Source: Lachnospiraceae bacterium | GTDB lineage: Bacteria > Bacillota > Clostridia > Lachnospirales > Lachnospiraceae | Direction: 5' to 3' | NCBI GenBank assembly: GCA_017465475.1 | Contig: JAFTWC010000012.1 | Location: forward strand, 1-64,000 | Length of the DNA: 64,000 nt | Shown here: in pieces, positions 43,505 to 50,793 of the stretch | Layout: each line of letters opens with the position of its first letter | How positions within the stretch are numbered: position 1 is the stretch's first letter | Program-made: the position numbers and the translations under genes | The notes under the pieces: generated by a model | What the model was told of the DNA's origin: nothing | Database searches by the model: none | Seen by the model: the letters and a program-made list of their open reading frames with translations, nothing else

Positions 43505-44965
43505 ATGAGAATAAAGAAAGCTGTAAAACGAATCACTTGGATTGCTATGATGTCGGTTGTGTTTTCTTTTATGGGAGCATGCGGACAGGGTGAGCCGGTG
43601 GGAATAAAACAGGCATTTATCAATGATACGGGAGAATTGGTACTTACCTATACCGACGGCAGGGAACAGAATCTGGGTACGGTAGTGGGAACTGACGGAA
43701 AAGACGGCGTAGACGGAAAAGATGGTCTGGACGGAAAAGACGGTGCGGACGGAAAAGATGGCGTAGACGGGAAAGATGGTCTTGACGGCAAGGATGGTAC
43801 AGACGGAAAGGACGGAACTGACGGAAAAGATGGTGCCGACGGTAAGGATGGTGCAGACGGCACCGACGGAGAAGACGGTAGTATTACCATTATTAACAAA
43901 GGCAGTAATGTGGCCTATGCCACTTCCAAGGGATTGCAGAGTGCGGTAAGCATTGTATGCGGGTTTACCCAGAAAAATCAGAGTATTTTTGGGGGAAGCA
44001 GCACAAAGGAAGCGGTATCTTCGGGCTCCGGCGTGATTTATCGTTTGGATAAAACCAATGGAGATGCATTTATTATTACGAATCATCATGTGGTATATGA
44101 TGAAAAGAGTATCACGAAGAACGGAATCAGTGAGGATATTTCCGTGTATTTGTACGGAAGTGAACTGGAAGAACAGAAAATGAATGCGACCTACGTGGGA
44201 GGTTCTGCCTACTATGATATTGCGGTGTTACATATCGACGGAAGCAAACTGTTAAAAGAATCTTCCGCAGCGGCGGTAACGGTGTATAATTCTGACCGGA
44301 TTGTGGTGGGTGAGGCGGCCATTGCCATCGGAAATGCAAAAGGTGCGGGTACCTCGGTTTCTTATGGCGTGGTAAGCGTGGATTCGGAGCATATTACTCT
44401 GACCTCTGACGGTACCGGAAGTCAAAGCATGCGTGTGATTCGTGTGGATACACCGGTAAATCCGGGCAACAGCGGCGGAGGCTTGTATAATGAATCCGGA
44501 GAATTAATGGGCATTGTCAATGCGAAAATCATTGACAGTACCGTGGAAAATATCGGGTATGCCATTCCGTCCAATGTGGCAACTTATGTGGCGGACAATA
44601 TTATTGAGCATTGCTACAAAAAAGCCAATGAAAGTGTGCTGCGGGGCATGTTAGGTGTTACGGTTCAGACAAAAGAGTCTTACATGCGGACGGAAAAAGA
44701 AACCGGGAATGTGTATTTGGAAGAAACGGTACAAGTGGTAAGCCTGACCGATACCAGCCTGGTGAAAGGGAAAATTTTACCGGGAGATATTTTAAAGACT
44801 ATTTCCTTTGGAGAAGAAACGTTGCAGATTACGAGACAATTTCATGTGGTAGACGCTATGTTAAAGGCAAGAGACGGACAAATAATTACAGTAGGAGTGG
44901 AACGGGACGGAAAACCGGTGGAAGTGACCGTTACCATGACAAAAGACCACATTACGGAGTATTAA
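43505..44965 (+). CDS. HtrA-like serine protease lipoprotein with collagen-like stalk
   Basis: This 486-residue protein has a lipoprotein signal with cleavage before C26 (MGAC), then a stalk of 21 GXD triplets (residues 62-124, alternating GKD). The trypsin-like domain follows with catalytic H195 (TNHHVV), D238 (YDIAVL) and S323 (GNSGGG). A C-terminal PDZ domain lies at about 375-480. It should degrade or sense misfolded proteins at the outer membrane face. The collagen-like stalk lifts it from the surface and could trimerise it, which is unusual for HtrA. It sits 80 bases after the exporter kinase. Confidence 0.88.
   Translation: MRIKKAVKRITWIAMMSVVFSFMGACGQGEPVGIKQAFINDTGELVLTYTDGREQNLGTVVGTDGKDGVDGKDGLDGKDGADGKDGVDGKDGLDGKDGTDGKDGTDGKDGADGKDGADGTDGEDGSITIINKGSNVAYATSKGLQSAVSIVCGFTQKNQSIFGGSSTKEAVSSGSGVIYRLDKTNGDAFIITNHHVVYDEKSITKNGISEDISVYLYGSELEEQKMNATYVGGSAYYDIAVLHIDGSKLLKESSAAAVTVYNSDRIVVGEAAIAIGNAKGAGTSVSYGVVSVDSEHITLTSDGTGSQSMRVIRVDTPVNPGNSGGGLYNESGELMGIVNAKIIDSTVENIGYAIPSNVATYVADNIIEHCYKKANESVLRGMLGVTVQTKESYMRTEKETGNVYLEETVQVVSLTDTSLVKGKILPGDILKTISFGEETLQITRQFHVVDAMLKARDGQIITVGVERDGKPVEVTVTMTKDHITEY
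43688..43876 (+). repeat. Collagen-like Gly-X-Asp coding repeat
   Basis: Twenty-one codon triplets encode GXD units, mostly alternating GKD with GVD, GLD, GAD or GTD. At the DNA level it appears as a GACGGAAAAGACGG-type repeat with third-position variation. The repeat lies wholly inside the protease reading frame. Confidence 0.9.
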
Positions 44966-44975
44966 AAAGTTTTGC

Positions 44976-45004
44976 TTGACAAACTTTCCCGAAATAGCTA
45001 TAAT
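44976..45004 (+). promoter_or_regulatory. Promoter of the tyrS T-box leader
   Basis: TTGACA (44976-44981) and TATAAT (44999-45004) are exactly 17 bases apart, a textbook sigma-A promoter. Confidence 0.85.
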
Positions 45005-45014
45005 CGGGTCATAA

Positions 45015-45306
45015 GCTGTGAAAAGAACAAGTAGTTAGAAGGGAAACCTACAGAAAGTTGCCGGCAGATGAGAGGCGCAGGGGAAGCTTGTAACGAATAC
45101 GTCTTGGAGCTTCGCACCAAAAGCGTTTGCGAGTAGGCTGCGACGGAGGTGAGACCAGGGTCTCAGCACACGTTATCGTGCAGGAGTATAGTAGAACGAA
45201 GCAGTTCTTTGTACTTAGTGAGGCATTCGGTGTGAGCCGGGTGTGAAAAAAGGTGGTAACACGAGAGATTATACCCTCGTCCTTTGATAAAAGGGCGGGG
45301 GTTTTC
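45015..45306 (+). ncRNA. T-box leader of tyrS
   Basis: The leader carries an AGAGAGGCGCAGG-like stem I region and a UAC (Tyr) in GAATACGTC at about 45096 that is a plausible specifier. The T-box core is AGGTGGTAACACGAG (45251-45265), a variant of AGGGTGGNACCGCG. A terminator stem follows at 45274-45306 (CCCTCGTCCTTT with AAAGGGCGGGGG and a T tract). Uncharged tRNA-Tyr should favour the antiterminator and allow expression. Confidence 0.85.
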
Positions 45307-45314
45307 TGTTTGCC

Positions 45315-45531
45315 CGGGTATCAAGAGGATACCTGAGCAGGAGAGGCGGCTCTGGAAAGAAACACTGGTTGTTTCTACGAGAACTCGCTCTCGCTCTTGC
45401 ACAAACGTAGCGGTACTAAGCTCGAAAAGACCTCGCTAAGTGCCGACGTTTGCTTAAGGTTCTCTTTAGAAACAACCAGTGTTTCTTTTCCGTTTTTAAC
45501 TTATTCTGCTCGTGTATCCTCTTGATACCCG
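45315..45531. repeat. 217-base nested imperfect palindrome between T-box and tyrS
   Basis: Outer arms are CGGGTATCAAGAGGATAC (45315-45332) and its exact complement (45514-45531). Inner 22-base arms at 45356-45377 and 45467-45488 are also exact. The symmetry continues inward through GAGAAC/GTTCTC and AAACGT/ACGTTT to an apex with CTCG, AAAA and GACCTCGC at 45421-45436. No gene lies inside. It is either a mobile palindromic element or a structured part of the leader. Confidence 0.8.
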
Positions 45532-45567
45532 TATTTCAAAAAACGTCCTACGGACTTTTTTGAAATA
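45532..45567. terminator. Hairpin with flanking A and T runs after the palindrome
   Basis: TATTTCAAAAAA, then GTCC, TAC, GGAC and TTTTTTGAAATA form a near-perfect stem. It may act as a second, bidirectional terminator 90 bases before tyrS. No other gene lies between 45307 and 45654. Confidence 0.55.
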
Positions 45568-45654
45568 ACGATGATTGGGACAATGCGAATGGTAAAAGCA
45601 GGAGTATAGAGAAAAGAGAACATGAAATCGATAACAGAAAAGGAGAGAAAAGAC

Positions 45655-46878
45655 ATGACAATTTTTGACGAACTGAAAGCCAGAGGCTTGTTGGCACAGT
45701 TAACCGACGAAGAAGAGATTAAGGAACTGATTAACAACGGTAAGGCAACCTTTTATATTGGTTTTGACCCGACCGCAGACAGCCTTCATGTAGGTCACTT
45801 TATGGCACTTTGCCTCATGAAGCGTTTGCAGATGGCAGGCAATAAGCCGATTGCCTTAATCGGTGGAGGTACCGCTATGATCGGTGACCCGTCCGGTCGT
45901 TCCGATATGCGTCAGATGATGACGAAGGAGACCATCAATCACAACGTAGAGTGCTTTAAGAAGCAGATGAGCCGTTTTGTAGATTTCTCCGAGGGCAAGG
46001 CACTTTTGGTAAACAATGCTGACTGGCTCCTTGATTTGAACTATGTGGAGGTGCTTCGTGACATCGGACCGCACTTTTCCGTAAACCGTATGCTGACCGC
46101 AGAGTGTTACAAGCAGCGTATGGAAAAGGGACTGAGCTTCCTTGAGTTTAACTACATGATTATGCAGAGCTACGACTTCCTTGCATTATACCAGAAGTAC
46201 GGCTGTAACATGCAGTTCGGCGGTGACGATCAGTGGTCCAACATGCTTGGCGGTACAGAGCTTATCCGCAGAAAGTTAGGTAAGGATGCATACGCAATGA
46301 CTATTACCCTGCTTCTTAACTCCGAGGGCACGAAGATGGGTAAGACCCAGAAGGGTGCGGTATGGCTTGATGCAGAGAAGACTTCCCCGTTCGAGTTCTA
46401 CCAGTACTGGAGAAACGTAGCGGATGCAGATGTATTAAAGTGCATTAAGATGCTTACGTTCCTTCCGCTTGAAGAAATCGAGAAGATGGAAGGCTGGGAA
46501 GGCAGCCAGCTTAATACCGCAAAGGAAATCCTTGCATTTGAGCTTACAAAGCTGGTTCACGGGGAAGAAGAAGCTACCAAGGCACAGGAGAGCGCAAAGG
46601 CGCTGTTTGCAGGCGGCGGAAGCTTAGAGAATATGCCGACCGCAGAGCTTACTGCAGAAGATTTCACCGATGGTAAGATTGACTTAATCGGTGTGCTTGT
46701 AAAGGCAGGTCTTAATCCGAGCCGTTCCGAGGCAAGACGTGCCATCGAACAGGGAGGTGTTACCGTAAACGATGAAAAGATTACGGACATTAAGAAGGAA
46801 TTCACTGTGGACGACTTCGGCGACGGTATGATTGTACGCCGTGGTAAGAAGAATTACAAAAAGGTTGTTGTAAAATAA
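45655..46878 (+). CDS. tyrS: Tyrosyl-tRNA synthetase
   Basis: Start ATG 45655 has AAGGAGAG eleven to twelve bases upstream. The 407-residue class I synthetase has the HIGH variant HVGHF (about 40), the tyrosine pocket, KMGKT as the KMSKS loop, and a C-terminal S4 RNA-binding domain (about 340-400, with [19 protein letters not shown]). It charges tRNA-Tyr. Expression should be under the upstream T-box. Confidence 0.95.
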   Translation: MTIFDELKARGLLAQLTDEEEIKELINNGKATFYIGFDPTADSLHVGHFMALCLMKRLQMAGNKPIALIGGGTAMIGDPSGRSDMRQMMTKETINHNVECFKKQMSRFVDFSEGKALLVNNADWLLDLNYVEVLRDIGPHFSVNRMLTAECYKQRMEKGLSFLEFNYMIMQSYDFLALYQKYGCNMQFGGDDQWSNMLGGTELIRRKLGKDAYAMTITLLLNSEGTKMGKTQKGAVWLDAEKTSPFEFYQYWRNVADADVLKCIKMLTFLPLEEIEKMEGWEGSQLNTAKEILAFELTKLVHGEEEATKAQESAKALFAGGGSLENMPTAELTAEDFTDGKIDLIGVLVKAGLNPSRSEARRAIEQGGVTVNDEKITDIKKEFTVDDFGDGMIVRRGKKNYKKVVVK

Positions 46879-46887
46879 GGTAAGAGG

Positions 46888-46925
46888 CAGGGCCGTCGCA
46901 TCGTAAGAGTGACGGCCCTGTTTTT
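46888..46925 (+). terminator. Terminator of tyrS
   Basis: AGGGCCGTC pairs with GACGGCCCT around a GCATCGTAAGAGT loop and is followed by a T run. It is also the left outer arm of the larger palindrome. Confidence 0.8.
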
Positions 46926-46945
46926 GCACTTTGATATATTCTTCT

Positions 46946-47133
46946 GTTGTGGAGGCACATGATAGAATCTGTTTTTGCAAGTCGCGACGCTCCGTCAAAC
47001 TTCCTGTAAGAACGACTAGGACGCTCGGGTGCGACCTCGCGCCCAGTCTTTTCTAACAGGTGATTTCGACTGTGCTAAAAACGCGACCCTTCGGGAAAAG
47101 CAAAAAGCAGATTCTATCATGTGCCTTCACAAC
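46946..47133. repeat. 188-base element with 26-base inverted ends after tyrS
   Basis: The left arm 46946-46971 and right arm 47108-47133 match at 25 of 26 positions; both contain AGGCACATGATAGAATCTG or its complement. The apex has CTCG, GGTGC and GACCTCGC (47024-47040), the same words as the apex of the palindrome before tyrS. Symmetry extends weakly outward, so that the tyrS terminator resembles the complement of 47145-47198. No gene is present. Confidence 0.75.
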
Positions 47134-47230
47134 CGGTTGAGATTTTAAAAGCGCAAAATCGGGCCTGTTTGACATCGTTATATTATGCGCCGGCCCTTGG
47201 TACTTTGTAGAAAGAGATAGAACTGCTATT
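47134..47230. other. Non-coding stretch between element and NUDIX promoter
   Basis: It contains GGGCC and GGCCC words near 47161 and 47192 that mirror the tyrS terminator across the preceding element. No coding region is visible. Confidence 0.35.
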
Positions 47231-47231
47231 G

Positions 47232-47260
47232 TTGAAGGTTATATCAATTTATGGTATAGT
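47232..47260 (+). promoter_or_regulatory. Promoter of the NUDIX gene
   Basis: TTGAAG (47232-47237) and TATAGT (47255-47260) are 17 bases apart. Confidence 0.6.
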
Positions 47261-47296
47261 TATAGTGGAAAAACAATAGGAAAGGTGGTAGAGACA

Positions 47297-47818
47297 GTGG
47301 CAAACGTACACACAACACCGTGTATGACCACGCTTTGTTATGCGGAGCGGGAGGATGCGTATTTGATGCTTCATAGGGTGAAGAAAGTGAACGACGTGAA
47401 TAAGGATAAGTGGATTGGTATCGGTGGGCATTTTGAAGAAGGAGAAAGCCCGGAAGAGTGTATCCGTAGGGAGGCCCTTGAGGAAACGGGATTGACTTTA
47501 AAGGAACTTCGTTTCCGGGGGATTGTGACTTTTTGTTTTAGAGACCCTAAGAATATTTACGACGGTGAGCATTGGGACGACTGGGAGTATATGTGCCTGT
47601 TTACCGCTACAGTGGATGATGCAGAGCTTTCCGAGTGTAACGAAGGAAATTTGGAATGGGTGAAAAAGGACTGTATTGAGGAGTTGAATCTTTGGGAAGG
47701 GGACAAGGTATTCTTCCGATTGCTGGCGGAAGGAGAGCCGTTTTTCTCTTTGAAGCTTTGTTATCACGGAGATAAGCTGGTGCGGGCAGAGTTGAACGGA
47801 GAAGGGATGAACGGGTAG
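47297..47818 (+). CDS. NUDIX hydrolase, MutT-like
   Basis: I choose GTG 47297 because AAGGTGG sits eight bases upstream; a GTG at 47285 lies inside that site. The 173-residue protein has a NUDIX box (GGHFEEGESPEECIRREALEETGL) at about residues 45-68. It resembles 8-oxo-dGTP diphosphatases, which clean oxidised nucleotides, but the substrate is not fixed by sequence. It has its own promoter and terminator. Confidence 0.82.
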   Translation: MANVHTTPCMTTLCYAEREDAYLMLHRVKKVNDVNKDKWIGIGGHFEEGESPEECIRREALEETGLTLKELRFRGIVTFCFRDPKNIYDGEHWDDWEYMCLFTATVDDAELSECNEGNLEWVKKDCIEELNLWEGDKVFFRLLAEGEPFFSLKLCYHGDKLVRAELNGEGMNG

Positions 47819-47864
47819 GTAGTGGCGGAGTTTGAGCTACCGTAGGAGAAAAAATATGTAAGGA

Positions 47865-47903
47865 GAAAGACTTTTGGAGCAATCCATAAAGTCTTTCTTT
47901 TTT
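47865..47903 (+). terminator. Terminator after the NUDIX gene
   Basis: GAAAGACTTT (47865-47874) pairs with AAAGTCTTTC (47888-47897), followed by a run of eight T. Confidence 0.75.
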
Positions 47904-47916
47904 TTAAAAATGCTAC

Positions 47917-47965
47917 TTGACAAATGAAAAACAAGATGCTATGATGGTGATATCAAAAAGATATC
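47917..47965 (+). promoter_or_regulatory. Promoter and GATATC operator of the SPFH gene
   Basis: TTGACA (47917-47922) and TATGAT (47940-47945) are 17 bases apart. Right after the -10 lies GATATC-AAAAA-GATATC (47949-47965), a dyad at the transcription start, the expected place for a repressor. The ribbon-helix-helix protein encoded downstream is one candidate to bind it. Confidence 0.7.
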
Positions 47966-47999
47966 ATATGTATATCTAAGAACAAGGAGGAGTATAAAA

Positions 48000-49028
48000 A
48001 TGGAACATAAGATTAGTGTGGTGGAAGAAAAGACGGCAAAGACGAAGCCGGGCGGAGCGTATTTATTACTGAATCTGCTTGGTTGGGTTGTGGATGTGGC
48101 AGCGTTTGTGTTCGGTATTATTTTTATCGTCGAGAGTAGCGAAAAAGGAGGTTTGCCGATTGGCTTTGGTGTAACTCTTATGATTGCCAGCATTCTCGGA
48201 TTAATCGGTATGATTATTTTTACCTGTGGTTTCCATATTATCCAGCCGAATCAGGCGAAAGTATTTACGTTATTCGGTAAGTATTATGGTACTATAAAAG
48301 AACCGGGATTCTATTATGTAAATCCGTTTTGTAGTGCGGTGACTCCGGCAAAGACAGTCAGTACAGCAGCACCGGCTACGTCGGTGAATGTTGCAAGCGG
48401 CACTCAAAGTACAAATGTGGCGGTAAGCATGCCGAGCAGCAAGATTTCCCTTCGTACCAGAACTTTGAACAATGAGCGTCAGAAGGTAAACGATGTATTG
48501 GGTAATCCGATTATCATCGGAGCCAATGTTATCTGGAAGGTTGCGGATCCGACAGCGGCTGTATTTAATGTGGAAAACTTTGAGCAGTTCCTTTCTACCC
48601 AGTGTGATTCTGTTATCCGTAATATTGCAAGACTCTATCCGTACGATACCATGGAGGAGGATTCCGAGGAGAAGACCCTTCGCGGCAGCAGTAACGAGAT
48701 TGCGGAGCAGATGGAAACAGAGCTTCAGGCCAGAGTGGCAGATGCCGGTCTTGAGATTATCGATGTACGCATTACCCACCTTGCATATGCGGAGGAGATT
48801 GCGGCTGCGATGCTTCAGCGTCAGCAGGCGGTAGCGGTGATTGCAGCCCGTCAGAAAATAGTTGAGGGTGCGGTCAGCATGGTAAAGATGGCTATCGACC
48901 AGCTTGGCGAGGAAGAAATCGTAGTATTGGATGAGGAGAGGAAGGCAGCCATGGTAAGCAATCTTCTCGTAGTTCTTTGCGGCAACAAGGATGCCCAGCC
49001 GATTGTAAACAGCGGCTCTATCTATTAA
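48000..49028 (+). CDS. SPFH/band 7 domain membrane protein
   Basis: This 342-residue protein has two N-terminal hydrophobic segments (about 22-42 and 55-77), then an SPFH domain (TCGFHIIQPNQAKVFTLFGKYYG... to about 290) with a helical YAEEIAAAMLQRQQAVAVIAARQ part. Members scaffold membrane microdomains. AACAAGGAGG precedes the start. The ribbon-helix-helix gene begins three bases after the stop, so they share a transcript. Confidence 0.87.
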   Translation: MEHKISVVEEKTAKTKPGGAYLLLNLLGWVVDVAAFVFGIIFIVESSEKGGLPIGFGVTLMIASILGLIGMIIFTCGFHIIQPNQAKVFTLFGKYYGTIKEPGFYYVNPFCSAVTPAKTVSTAAPATSVNVASGTQSTNVAVSMPSSKISLRTRTLNNERQKVNDVLGNPIIIGANVIWKVADPTAAVFNVENFEQFLSTQCDSVIRNIARLYPYDTMEEDSEEKTLRGSSNEIAEQMETELQARVADAGLEIIDVRITHLAYAEEIAAAMLQRQQAVAVIAARQKIVEGAVSMVKMAIDQLGEEEIVVLDEERKAAMVSNLLVVLCGNKDAQPIVNSGSIY

Positions 49029-49031
49029 TAA

Positions 49032-49295
49032 ATGAGTGAAACGATGCTTACGCCGGAGGAAAGGGAAGAGGCGTTACAAAAACGTTTAGCGCACCTTGCC
49101 GCCATGGAAGCAGAGGTGCGACAAAAGGAAAAGGCGTTAAAGGAGAAAGAAAAGGCAAAGAAACAGGTGCCGCTCCGACTTTCTGCGACGCTGTGGGAGG
49201 AACTTGCCGCATGGGCGGAAGAAGAGTTTCGTTCCATTAACGGTCAGATTGAGTATTTGTTGGCGGAATGTGTCCGGCAGCGAAAAAAGAAATAA
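49032..49295 (+). CDS. Arc-type ribbon-helix-helix protein
   Basis: This 87-residue protein has an N-terminal acidic/basic coiled coil (EEREEALQKRLAHLAAMEAEVRQKEKAL) and a C-terminal ribbon-helix-helix (VPLRLSATLWEELAAWAEEEF then SINGQIEYLLAECV). It binds DNA as a dimer or sits as an adaptor. Its place three bases after the SPFH gene suggests a linked role, perhaps repression of the pair through the GATATC dyad. That link is inference. Confidence 0.75.
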   Translation: MSETMLTPEEREEALQKRLAHLAAMEAEVRQKEKALKEKEKAKKQVPLRLSATLWEELAAWAEEEFRSINGQIEYLLAECVRQRKKK

Positions 49296-49307
49296 GATAT
49301 GATTAGA

Positions 49308-49340
49308 AACACGCTGTTATGCTATCTCTGTATCATAGTA
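49308..49340 (+). terminator. Terminator after the SPFH/RHH pair
   Basis: ACACGCT pairs with AGCGTGT around a long loop that has its own ATG/CAT pairing, followed by seven T. Confidence 0.65.
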
Positions 49341-49433
49341 GCGTGTTTTTTTGCGTTTAGTATCTGTAATGTCAGCAAATTTGTGATTATAATGTTATTT
49401 TGAAAAAATTTACAAAAACTTGATGTTAATTTA

Positions 49434-49462
49434 TGGACAAAACAAGAAAAATATGGTATGAT
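49434..49462 (+). promoter_or_regulatory. Promoter of the PocR pseudo-kinase operon
   Basis: TGGACA (49434-49439) and TATGAT (49457-49462) are 17 bases apart, with the start codon 44 bases downstream. Confidence 0.6.
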
Positions 49463-49506
49463 AAATGGTGGTGTAGTGCGTGAACAAAGGTTGAAGGAGA
49501 AAGGGT

Positions 49507-50673
49507 ATGGCAGGACTGTTACTTACGGATTTAATTGAAGTTGAGTTGTTACAAAAAATTCAAGACGAGTTTTCCCGCTATACGGGAATGGCTGCATTGA
49601 CTACGGATGCAGACGGTAATCCGATTACCGAAGGAAGTGCGTTTACCGATTTTTGTATGAAGCATACGAGACAGTCTGAGCTTGGATACCAACGTTGTGT
49701 AGCAAGTGATAAAAATGCGGCTGTGATGGCATTGGAGTCAGGAGAACCGGTGGTGTATGTTTGCCATGCGGGATTGGCGGATTTTGCATCTCCGATTATG
49801 ATGGGAGATAAATTGATCGGGTGCTTTCTGGGAGGTCAGGTGCGTATTTCCTCTCAAATTGATGAGGAAGCATTAAAAGAGACAGCAAAAGAGCTTGGGA
49901 TCGAGTATGAAAGCTATTATGAAGCAATGCAGGAAACAAACTATATCAATAAAAAGGCGTTAAAGAAGTCAGCTAAATTTTTGGGCATTGTAGCCAATGT
50001 ATTGTCGGAGATGGCCTATCAGAATTATATGGCAATTGATAAATATAAAAGTTTAGAGCGTGCTGCTCGTTCCCAGTCTCACTTTTTGATGGATTTAAGT
50101 TCAGATCTGCATAAAAACATGAGTGAGTGGATTTCTGCACTGGAAGCGGTTGTGAAAAACGGTAATGTTGAGTCGGTTATGGGCATTATTGATACCATGT
50201 TGACAAACGGAGCAACAACCTATTCTATTATCGGTGATATCGTGGACTATATGAAATTTTCCGATGGCAATGTAGCTCTGTATGAAAGTACTTATGCGGT
50301 TCGTGAGGTAATAGAGGCTGTTGTTATGTTGGAAGAGGAGGAAGCTGCTCAGAAAAACATCAAATTATCTTGTCAGATTGAGGATAATGTACCGCAACAG
50401 CTATTCGGAGATGCGGGACGAATCGGACAGATGTTAAATAAAGTGATTTCCAATGCAATCAGCAGCAAAGAAGAAATCGAAAAGGAAACACGGTTACAGA
50501 TTATTCTTTCTGCAGAAAAAAGTTCTTATGCTCATTTGCTGAAAATTAAGGTATGGGATGAGGGAAAGGATTTGTCGGAGAAAGAGTTAAAGGGATTGTC
50601 GGACTATTTTCCAGAGGAATTTTACGGTTACAGGATAGAGATGAAACCAATGAGGTTGCATTATCTCTTGTAG
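49507..50673 (+). CDS. PocR-domain degenerate histidine kinase, frameshifted near 3' end
   Basis: The 388-residue product has a PocR ligand-sensing domain (about 5-165; FSRYTGMAALTTDADGNPIT, FCMKHTRQSELGYQRC, YVCHAGLADFASPI, GCFLGGQVR). The helical domain that follows lacks the HisKA histidine: the MSHEIRTP position reads LSSDLHKN. The HATPase-like part has an N box (NAISS) but a degraded G1 box. Its last nine or so residues are out of frame. The expected HATPase C-terminus continues in another frame at 50622-50780, so the gene is frameshifted or carries a sequencing error near 50620. It likely acts as a ligand-binding protein rather than a kinase. A GGDEF-EAL gene follows. Confidence 0.82.
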   Translation: MAGLLLTDLIEVELLQKIQDEFSRYTGMAALTTDADGNPITEGSAFTDFCMKHTRQSELGYQRCVASDKNAAVMALESGEPVVYVCHAGLADFASPIMMGDKLIGCFLGGQVRISSQIDEEALKETAKELGIEYESYYEAMQETNYINKKALKKSAKFLGIVANVLSEMAYQNYMAIDKYKSLERAARSQSHFLMDLSSDLHKNMSEWISALEAVVKNGNVESVMGIIDTMLTNGATTYSIIGDIVDYMKFSDGNVALYESTYAVREVIEAVVMLEEEEAAQKNIKLSCQIEDNVPQQLFGDAGRIGQMLNKVISNAISSKEEIEKETRLQIILSAEKSSYAHLLKIKVWDEGKDLSEKELKGLSDYFPEEFYGYRIEMKPMRLHYLL

Positions 50674-50780
50674 ATTTATTCGCAAGACAGATGCAAGGAA
50701 AGATTACAGTGGAAAGCAAAAAAGGAGAAGGAATGGCGTTCGTGATTGAATTGCCGCAGTTGGAAATAACCGAAGGTTAA
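50622..50780 (+). pseudogene. Displaced C-terminus of the PocR pseudo-kinase
   Basis: In the -1 frame a 52-residue segment continues the HATPase domain (NEVALSLVDLFARQMQGKITV, then ESKKGEGMAFVIELP) and ends at TAA 50778-50780, 13 bases before the next start. The switch point is best placed in the T run 50620-50623; one extra T would restore the frame. Confidence 0.75.
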
Positions 50781-50793
50781 GGAGAACAATACG

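Noticed and set aside
43688-43876. Direct repeats resembling a CRISPR array
   Set aside because: The unit is a short codon triplet repeat in frame with the protease; there are no spacers of uniform length and no cas genes.
43648-43899. Minus-strand Pro/Ser-rich open frame
   Set aside because: It is the antisense shadow of the collagen-like repeat; it has no ribosome binding site and lies wholly inside the protease gene.
45015-45306. tRNA gene in the tyrS leader
   Set aside because: The structure and AGGTGGTAACACGAG core match a T-box, and no full cloverleaf with T-arm could be drawn.
45163-45402. Minus-strand open frame over the T-box terminator
   Set aside because: It overlaps the T-box core and palindrome and shows no protein family features.
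50600-50680. Programmed -1 frameshift in the PocR pseudo-kinase
   Set aside because: No X XXY YYZ slippery heptamer in the right phase and no clear downstream stem; a lost T is simpler.
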